From CBDIHP01 sp965279195 (GTDB lineage: Bacteria > Planctomycetota > Planctomycetia > Isosphaerales > Isosphaeraceae): 64,000 nucleotides of DNA. Below the pieces are notes generated by a model, which did no database searches, was not told where the DNA came from, and saw only the letters and a program-made list of their open reading frames with translations. Each line of letters opens with the position of its first letter. Positions within the stretch are counted from its first letter, which is position 1. A program made the translations under genes and the position numbers. Shown piece after piece: positions 58,483 to 64,000 of this stretch. Where the stretch lies: assembly GCA_965279195.1 (NCBI GenBank), contig CBDIHP010000043.1, positions 248,001 to 312,000 on the forward strand, in the 5' to 3' direction.

Positions 58483-60840
58483 ATGCGATCGATGTTCCTC
58501 GCCGCGTTTGTGCTGCTAAACCACGGGCTTGCCCGGGCCGACGCCCCGCGCTTGCCCCGGGCGGTCAGTGCGCACAACTGCTATCCGTCCGACAGCGAGA
58601 GCAATGCCAGGGTCGTCGAAGCCCTGGCTCTGGGGATCGACAACATCGAGATCGACCTCGGCTGGGATGATCGCGCGAAGCGGCTGATCGTCGGCCACGA
58701 TGCCGCGCCGAGGCAGGGGGTCGCCTATCCCACCCTCGAACCCTATCTCGTCCCGGCGCTGGAGGCCCACTGGAAATCGCACCAGCCGGCCGAGGGCCCG
58801 GGCGTGCTCACGGTCGACTGGAAGACCGACCGGCCCGAGGCCGTCCGCGCGTTCAAGGCGTTCCTGGATACGCATGCGAACTGGTTTTCCCATGCGAAGA
58901 AGGTGAAGGGGAAGACCTCGCCGATCGAGCGGGGGCGGATCACCGTCTGCTTCACCGGATCGGAGAAGGCCAAGGATCTTTATGACGGCATGATTGCCGA
59001 GGGCGAGCTCTATCGCGCCTTCCGCGACCGGGTCCACGGCCAGGGTGCGGCGTTCCTCGAGGATCCGTCGCAGTACGCTCCGACGCCCGCGACGACGTAT
59101 TTCCGGTTCCTCACGCTGCACTGGTCGGCCGTCGAGAAGGGCGGGCCGGCGCTGGCGGGCGAATGGACCCAGGCCGATCGCGACCGCCTCGGCTCGATCG
59201 TCGCCGCAGCACACCGGCAAGGGTTCCGGGTCCGGATCTACTGCCTCAACGGCCACACCGGCACGCTGCTCTCCGGCTACCAGTTCCGCGGCGACGAGGC
59301 CGCGAAGGCCCGATGGTCCGCCTGCAAGGCCGCCGGCGTCGACTGGGTCGCCACGGACGAATACAAGGCGATCGCCGATGCGTTCGGGCCCGCGCCCGAG
59401 CTGCACCTCGGGCCGGCCCCGGCGACGACAATCCCGGTCGCGTTCCGCGTGGTCGACCTCGACGCGGGGGAGTCGGAGACGGTGACGTTCGCCGATGGGT
59501 CGAAGGCCACTGTCCGGCTCGATTCGGTGAAGCCCCGCCTGGACAGCCTCCGCGACGCGGTGCGCGGGGCCGAGGTGAAGGTCACGGTGAACGGGCAGGG
59601 GATCACGATCGACACGGGCAACTACCACCTGCCGAAGCCGGTCGGCGGCGTGCAGGTCGACTGCCCGGTGATCTCGGCCTATCTCGCCAACACCACCGAG
59701 GACCACTGGGGGCTGGTCAAGACGGCCCGACTGCGGCTCTGGCCCAAGGGCTCGCCCTGGATCGAGCCGGGGACCTTCTCGTATCCCGCGCGCCAGAAGT
59801 GGTTCGCCAGCATGACGCAGATGGGCAACGAGCCGACGTATGTCGATGGGGGAGAGGATCCCGCCCGCAAGAAGGTCTACTACCACAGCGGCCTCGACAT
59901 CGGCGGCGCGGAGGGCCTGACGGAGGTCCAGGCCGCGACCGATGCCCTCGTGGTTTCATCCGGCCTCGATCGGCTCCCCGGCCACGACGATGCTCCGATC
60001 AACGTCCGCTACGACGTCGTTTACCTGCTCGACGGCCGGGGCTGGTACTACCGCTACAGCCACATGAAGACGATCGACGCCCACATCAAGCCGGGCGTCC
60101 GGCTCAAGCGGGGCCAGCTCATCGGCCTGCTCGGCAAGGAAGGCGGCAGCGGCGGCTGGTCGCATCTGCACTTCGAACCCAAGGCGAGAATGCCTTCCGG
60201 AAAGTGGGGGACGCAGGAGGGGTATGCGTTCCTGTGGGAGACGGCGGTCCGGGAGCAGAATCTCAACGTCATCGCGGTCGCGAGGCCACACATCTACAAG
60301 AAGATGGGCGAGTTCATCCCCTACGACTTCGCAAGGTCGTGGAGCAGGGACGGCGAGCCGACGAGGGGCCTTCCCAAACAGGGCGTTGGCCTCGGAGGAG
60401 GCACGGGCGTCGATACGCCGATGATCTCGGCGACGCCCGGTGTGCCCGAGTCCTTCGCGACCGCCGTTGAAATCCGCAATCAAGCGGATGAACGCTCCTA
60501 TGACTTCGCGGTCGTCCAGGTCGTCGACCCATCCAGACCCCTGCCGCCGACGATTCACGCCGCCTATCACCCGACCCAGAGTTTGAAGCCTGGTCAGGAG
60601 ATCACCTTCAAGGCCCGGACCTTCCGCACCGGCGCCGACGGCGTGGTCGAGAACTGGGACTTCGGCGACGGCCGGAGGGACGTGACCCGCTCCGACGGCA
60701 ACGCCCGCCAGCACGCGCCCGAGGGCTACGCATCGATCAACCATCGCTACGAGAAGCCGGGGGATTACGTCGTCACCGTGAGCCGGGTGAGCGAGCACGG
60801 ATTCAAGGCCACGGCGAAGCTGTGGGTGAAGGTTCGCTGA
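58483..60840 (+). CDS. Fusion: phosphodiesterase-like, M23 peptidase-like and PKD domains
   Basis: A 785-residue secreted protein with signal peptide (1-20, ending ARADA). Residues about 25-300 look like a glycerophosphodiester/PI-phospholipase-like barrel: SAHNCYPSDSESN, GIDNIEIDLGW and LIVGHD give His, Glu, Asp and His in the expected order. Residues about 430-590 form a LytM/M23-like fold: His468 and Asp472 (HSGLDIGG), then YRYSHMKTIDAHIKPG and the zinc HLH at 561-563. A PKD domain ends it (about 690-785; WDFGDG at 725-730). This order is unusual. The parts suggest an exported enzyme acting on cell envelope or lipid. A family A repeat follows 4 nt after the stop. Confidence 0.85.
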   Translation: MRSMFLAAFVLLNHGLARADAPRLPRAVSAHNCYPSDSESNARVVEALALGIDNIEIDLGWDDRAKRLIVGHDAAPRQGVAYPTLEPYLVPALEAHWKSHQPAEGPGVLTVDWKTDRPEAVRAFKAFLDTHANWFSHAKKVKGKTSPIERGRITVCFTGSEKAKDLYDGMIAEGELYRAFRDRVHGQGAAFLEDPSQYAPTPATTYFRFLTLHWSAVEKGGPALAGEWTQADRDRLGSIVAAAHRQGFRVRIYCLNGHTGTLLSGYQFRGDEAAKARWSACKAAGVDWVATDEYKAIADAFGPAPELHLGPAPATTIPVAFRVVDLDAGESETVTFADGSKATVRLDSVKPRLDSLRDAVRGAEVKVTVNGQGITIDTGNYHLPKPVGGVQVDCPVISAYLANTTEDHWGLVKTARLRLWPKGSPWIEPGTFSYPARQKWFASMTQMGNEPTYVDGGEDPARKKVYYHSGLDIGGAEGLTEVQAATDALVVSSGLDRLPGHDDAPINVRYDVVYLLDGRGWYYRYSHMKTIDAHIKPGVRLKRGQLIGLLGKEGGSGGWSHLHFEPKARMPSGKWGTQEGYAFLWETAVREQNLNVIAVARPHIYKKMGEFIPYDFARSWSRDGEPTRGLPKQGVGLGGGTGVDTPMISATPGVPESFATAVEIRNQADERSYDFAVVQVVDPSRPLPPTIHAAYHPTQSLKPGQEITFKARTFRTGADGVVENWDFGDGRRDVTRSDGNARQHAPEGYASINHRYEKPGDYVVTVSRVSEHGFKATAKLWVKVR

Positions 60841-60844
60841 ACCT

Positions 60845-60983
60845 GGAGTGCGGAAGCTCGCTTCCGCTCGGTTCTCGCAGAGCTTGCTCCGCGTGCCAGA
60901 CCGAAGCGTCCGCCTTCGACCCGATGCGGTCTCTCGGGAGCAAGCTCCCGCCTTACAACAGCGTAAGCAAGCTTCCGCACTCC
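60845..60983. repeat. Family A element, full copy (139 bp)
   Basis: GGAGTGCGGAAGC at 60845-60857 and the inverted GCTTCCGCACTCC at 60971-60983 bound it. Nested inside are AGAGCTTGCTCC- and GGGAGCAAGCTCCC-type hairpins. Its full length matches the element at 44580-44719 in the opposite orientation. Confidence 0.85.
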
Positions 60984-60990
60984 ACGGGGC

Positions 60991-63600
60991 CTACCGATTG
61001 CGGCCGACCGTGGCGTCGAGGGGGAGGTTGAGGGTCTGGCCGACGGCGAGGTCGGGGTTGCGGGGATCCTTGATGACCTCGCGGTTGAGTTCGTAGATTT
61101 CCATATATCGGCGCGGGTCGCCGAGGGTGTCGCTGGCGATGCGGCGGAGGGTCTCGCCGTTCTTGCGGACCCGGTACATCGGGTAGACGGGCTTGCCGTC
61201 GTCGACGTCGACCTGGCGGCGGCGGCGCGGGGCGCCGAGGCCGGAGGAGACGTTGAGGTCGGGCTGGGCGGCGGTGCCGTCGCTGCGGACGGCCTGCGAC
61301 GCGCGCTGGACGGGGCTGCCCTCGGGGAGCGGCTCGGCGGCGGCGGTCCGCTTCGGGGCCGGGACCGCGAGGATCTGCTTGCGGTCCAGTTCCTCCTCGG
61401 GGGGGATCTTGATCACGGTGCCGACGTAGAGGTCCTCGGGCCGCTCGGCCTTGTCGCGGTTGGCGTACCAGAGGGCCTGGTAGTAGCGGCCGGAGTTGTA
61501 GTAGAGCTTGGCGATCGTATAAAAGTTCTCGCCGCGCTGGACCTTGTGCAGGATCGGGTCGAGCCGGTCGCGGGAGGTGTCGTCGACCTTCGTCGCAGGC
61601 TTGTCGAAGCCCCGGCGGGGCGGGGGCATGGCGGGCGATTCGACATCGGCCCGGGCCACTTCGTCGCGCGGCATCGACGGCCGTCGCTTGCCGATGGTCG
61701 GCACCGCCTCGAAGCCGTCCGGTCGTTGAGGCTTGGCCACGGGCTTGGGGGCGACCTCGTCGGGGCCCGTGTTGAATTCAGGCTTCGAGGTGTCGGGCAT
61801 CCCCTCGGGTAGCGCGGTCCGGGTCGGCGTCGTGGGGGCGACCTCGGCGGCCAGCGGGCGCGCCGGGGCCGACTCGATCGAGGCCGGCGGCGGGGCCCCG
61901 GTCCGACCCGACTTCGAGCGCGATGTGACCAACGGCACCTTCTCGGGATTGGCCTCGGAGATGATCGAACCCGGCGGACCTGCCGGGGCCGGGGCGGCGG
62001 GCTCGTGCGACGGCTGGGGTTCGAGTTTGGGCGTCTCGGACGGCTTCATCGGCTCGGGCTCGTGCCCCTTGCCGTGGTCCTTCCCGCCGGGGATGGGGAC
62101 CGGGACAGGAACGGGGATGGGCACCACGGCCGGCGGCGCGGCGGGCAGAGCTGGCGCGAGGGTCGGCAGCTTGGCGTCGGGTTTGGGTGTCTCGGCCGGC
62201 TTCTCCGCCACGGGCGGGGGGCCGCCCGGGTCGAGCGAGGGCATTGCCGCGGGCGCCGTGGCCGGAGGCAGATCGGCGGGCCTGTCAGGGACCGGGGCCG
62301 AAGGGGCCGGGGTGGCCGTCGGCTCAGGACCGAGCGAAGGTGGCGCCGACGAGGTTACCGGTGCGGGGGTCGGGGCCGGTTCGGTCGGCTTCGTGGCCTC
62401 GGCCGGTGGGGAGGTCGGTGGCGATCCGGCTGGCGCCGGCGTCGGTGCCTTGGTTTCGCCGCCTGGGATGGGGACCGGCACCGGCACCGGTACCGGGACG
62501 GGGGCGGGCGCGGCGGCCGGGACCGTCCCGGTCGGCTTGGGGGCGTCGGCCGGCTTGGGGGGATCGTTCAGGGCCGCCGGCGCGGCGGCGGGGACGCCCG
62601 ACTTCGAGAGATCCGGGAGGCCGGGCGGCTGGTCGCCGGGCTTCGCCGTGGGATCGCCGGGGGCCGCGAGGGGCGGCGGGGCCGCGCCTGGCGCGGCCGC
62701 AGGCGCCGGGGTCGCCTTGGGATCCGGGGCCGTCGGGGGCGCGGGCGATGGGCCCTCGGCGTTCGTCAGGGCCAGCGGATCCTTGGCGGGGATCGGCAAT
62801 GGGATCGCGGCGTTCGGGGCCGAGGGCTTCGGCAGGTCGGGCATCTCCCCGGCCGGTGGGGGGGCCGTCTCGGGCGTGCCGGGCGGGATGTTGGCCGCGA
62901 GAGTCGGGGCCGGGGCCGAGGCCGGCGGCTCGGCGGGCTTCGGCAACGGCGGCTCGTTCGCGCCGACCGCCGTCGGGCCCTCGGCAGGCAGGGCGGGCAG
63001 GCCTTGCGGCTCCTTGTCCTTCGGCTTGTCGGGCGTGGGCGGGGTCTCCGCCTTGGGGGCTTCCTCGACCTTCTTCGCCTCGGCGGGCGGCTCGGGCTCT
63101 TTCTTCGGCTCCGCGTCCTTGGCGGGCTCGGCCGGCTTGGGATCCTTCTCGCCGGCCGGCATCTGGGGCAGGGCGGCCACGAGCGTCCGCCGGCCGTCGT
63201 CCTTCCCGTCCTTGCCGGGCGACTCGCCCGCGCCGGCCGTCTCGCCCTTCTTGGAGTCGGCCGGGTGGTCCTTCGCCGGGTGCTTCATCCGGCTGTTGAT
63301 CGAGAAGCCGACGAGGATCACGAACGAGAGGATCGCCGCGAGCCCGACCCGGGCCTCGTTGCGGAGGTTGGCCAGGGGCAGGGCCTTCGCCGAGGGCATG
63401 CGGAGGCGGCGGCGCTTCGGGGCGACCTCGTCGGCGTCCGACGCGGCCTCGGCCTCGGCGGGCGCGGCGTCATCCGTCGGGGCGTCGGAGGTCGGCTCGC
63501 CGGGACCGGGGGCGTCGTGGGTCACCGCGCCTTGCGGGGCCACTTCTTGCTGGTGGTCGTGCCCGTGCTCGTGTTCGGGGTTCCAGTCGGTTCCGGACAT
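60991..63600 (-). CDS. LysM membrane protein in the ftsL position after rsmH
   Basis: An 869-residue protein. The start MSGTDWNPEHEH at 63600 is chosen because the upstream frame runs inside rsmH and has no features. A His/Glu-rich cytoplasmic head (1-80) precedes one transmembrane helix (about 85-102). Then comes a disordered, Pro/Ala/Lys-rich region of about 550 residues with repeats like PVPVPVPIPGG, and two LysM domains at the C-terminus (about 682-735, HKVQRGENFYTIAKLY; about 805-860, YRVRKNGETLRRIAS). It overlaps rsmH by 79 nt. LysM binds peptidoglycan-like glycans. The location and single helix suggest a cell-envelope or division role. Confidence 0.87.
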   Translation of the reverse strand: MSGTDWNPEHEHGHDHQQEVAPQGAVTHDAPGPGEPTSDAPTDDAAPAEAEAASDADEVAPKRRRLRMPSAKALPLANLRNEARVGLAAILSFVILVGFSINSRMKHPAKDHPADSKKGETAGAGESPGKDGKDDGRRTLVAALPQMPAGEKDPKPAEPAKDAEPKKEPEPPAEAKKVEEAPKAETPPTPDKPKDKEPQGLPALPAEGPTAVGANEPPLPKPAEPPASAPAPTLAANIPPGTPETAPPPAGEMPDLPKPSAPNAAIPLPIPAKDPLALTNAEGPSPAPPTAPDPKATPAPAAAPGAAPPPLAAPGDPTAKPGDQPPGLPDLSKSGVPAAAPAALNDPPKPADAPKPTGTVPAAAPAPVPVPVPVPVPIPGGETKAPTPAPAGSPPTSPPAEATKPTEPAPTPAPVTSSAPPSLGPEPTATPAPSAPVPDRPADLPPATAPAAMPSLDPGGPPPVAEKPAETPKPDAKLPTLAPALPAAPPAVVPIPVPVPVPIPGGKDHGKGHEPEPMKPSETPKLEPQPSHEPAAPAPAGPPGSIISEANPEKVPLVTSRSKSGRTGAPPPASIESAPARPLAAEVAPTTPTRTALPEGMPDTSKPEFNTGPDEVAPKPVAKPQRPDGFEAVPTIGKRRPSMPRDEVARADVESPAMPPPRRGFDKPATKVDDTSRDRLDPILHKVQRGENFYTIAKLYYNSGRYYQALWYANRDKAERPEDLYVGTVIKIPPEEELDRKQILAVPAPKRTAAAEPLPEGSPVQRASQAVRSDGTAAQPDLNVSSGLGAPRRRRQVDVDDGKPVYPMYRVRKNGETLRRIASDTLGDPRRYMEIYELNREVIKDPRNPDLAVGQTLNLPLDATVGRNR

Positions 63601-64000
63601 CGCTGGGCGGCCCTCAGTTTGGCGCTCCGAGATCGGGGATTCTCGGCGACTTCCCGCTCGTCGGCTTCGATCGGCTTCTTCGTCAAGACGGTCAGGCCGG
63701 GGTTGTCCCGGAACGCGTGCTTGACCCGACGGTCTTCCAGCGAGTGGAAGCTGATGATGACGGCGCGGCCCTCGGGCTTGAGGATCCGGGGGAGTTCGGC
63801 CAGGATCGAATCGAGCTGGCCCAGCTCGTCGTTGACGGCGATCCGGAGGGCCTGGAAGACGCGGGTCGCGGGGTCGATCTGGCCCCACTTGCCGGGGATG
63901 CTCCGGCGCACGATCTCGGCGAGCCGGCCGGTGGTGGTGATCTTCTCGGTCTTCCGGGTCTCGACGATCCGCCGGGCGACCCGCCGGCTGTGCCGCTCCT
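63522..64000 (-). CDS. rsmH: 16S rRNA (cytosine1402-N4)-methyltransferase, C-terminal part
   Basis: The C-terminal 158 codons of RsmH enter from the right edge of the window. Recognised blocks are RHSRRVARRIVETR, KITTTGRLAEIV, WGQIDPATRVFQALRIAVNDEL, LKPEGRAVIISFHSLEDRRVK and NPRSRSAKLRAA. RsmH methylates C1402 of 16S rRNA and is the first gene of the dcw cluster in many bacteria. After the last motif there are about 25 residues (PNTSTGTTTSKKWPRKAR-like) that overlap the LysM gene by 79 nt, in a different frame. The N-terminal half lies outside the window. Confidence 0.95.
   Translation of the reverse strand, partial: ERHSRRVARRIVETRKTEKITTTGRLAEIVRRSIPGKWGQIDPATRVFQALRIAVNDELGQLDSILAELPRILKPEGRAVIISFHSLEDRRVKHAFRDNPGLTVLTKKPIEADEREVAENPRSRSAKLRAAQRCPEPTGTPNTSTGTTTSKKWPRKAR

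Noticed and set aside
1..64000. CRISPR arrays, integrases, transposases and phage genes
   Set aside because: No regularly spaced repeats with unique spacers and no recombinase motifs were seen; the repeats found are single inverted pairs or one short tandem array.

Overview
The window is typical of a planctomycete, most likely of the Isosphaeraceae. It is GC-rich and carries lineage-marker families: a DUF1559 pseudopilin-like protein, two DUF1549/DUF1553 proteins with an N-terminal cytochrome c site, two DUF1501 proteins, an extracytoplasmic sigma factor next to Ser/Thr kinases, a DoxX plus Gfo/Idh pair, and several proteins starting with small zinc ribbons. I saw no phage, integrase, transposase or CRISPR array. 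The taxonomic call is an inference from gene families; no database search was possible.

Layout. 1-9.6 kb: an edge-truncated TPR-like gene, the DUF1559 gene with a small lipoprotein, two membrane proteins (one AI-2E family), serA with a class V aminotransferase (serine synthesis), a zinc-ribbon membrane protein and hisI. 9.6-20.7 kb: a DUF1549/DUF1553 protein, a DUF4838 protein, a MATE exporter, a second zinc-ribbon membrane protein, an Rrf2 regulator and a large polytopic membrane protein. 21-32.4 kb: a PII protein, a VWA protein, TerC, an S1/P1 nuclease, a SEC-C/TPR protein and a companion, an N-carbamoylputrescine amidase-like enzyme and a DUF1501 protein. 33-40.7 kb: a one-direction signalling locus (ECF sigma factor, kinase, giant zinc-ribbon/coiled-coil protein, FHA-kinase). 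41-44.6 kb: a BlaI-type repressor, an M56 peptidase and two tandem exported beta-propeller proteins, behind a promoter with two inverted-repeat operators. 44.8-57.5 kb, all leftward: a ParDE module whose toxin has a nonsense codon, Gfo/Idh and DoxX, ApbE, DUF1501 with DUF1549/1553, a HAD/receiver-like pair and a heptahaem cytochrome with TPRs. 57.6-64 kb: a CAU tRNA, an HD hydrolase, a phosphodiesterase-like/M23/PKD fusion, and rsmH overlapped by a LysM membrane protein.

The spacers are full of palindromic repeats. At least four families of roughly 115-165 bp elements with inverted ends lie between genes (4275, 6099, 21359, 27995, 40730, 44580, 54308, 60845), and two of the short repeats supply stop codons for host genes (hisI and the receiver-like gene). 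These look like non-autonomous MITE- or REP-like elements.

The most interesting candidates are the BlaI/M56/beta-propeller operon (a BlaR-type sensing circuit with no beta-lactamase, whose membrane sensor seems to be split), the repeat families, the broken parE, the phosphodiesterase/M23/PKD fusion and the LysM protein in the usual ftsL position after rsmH.
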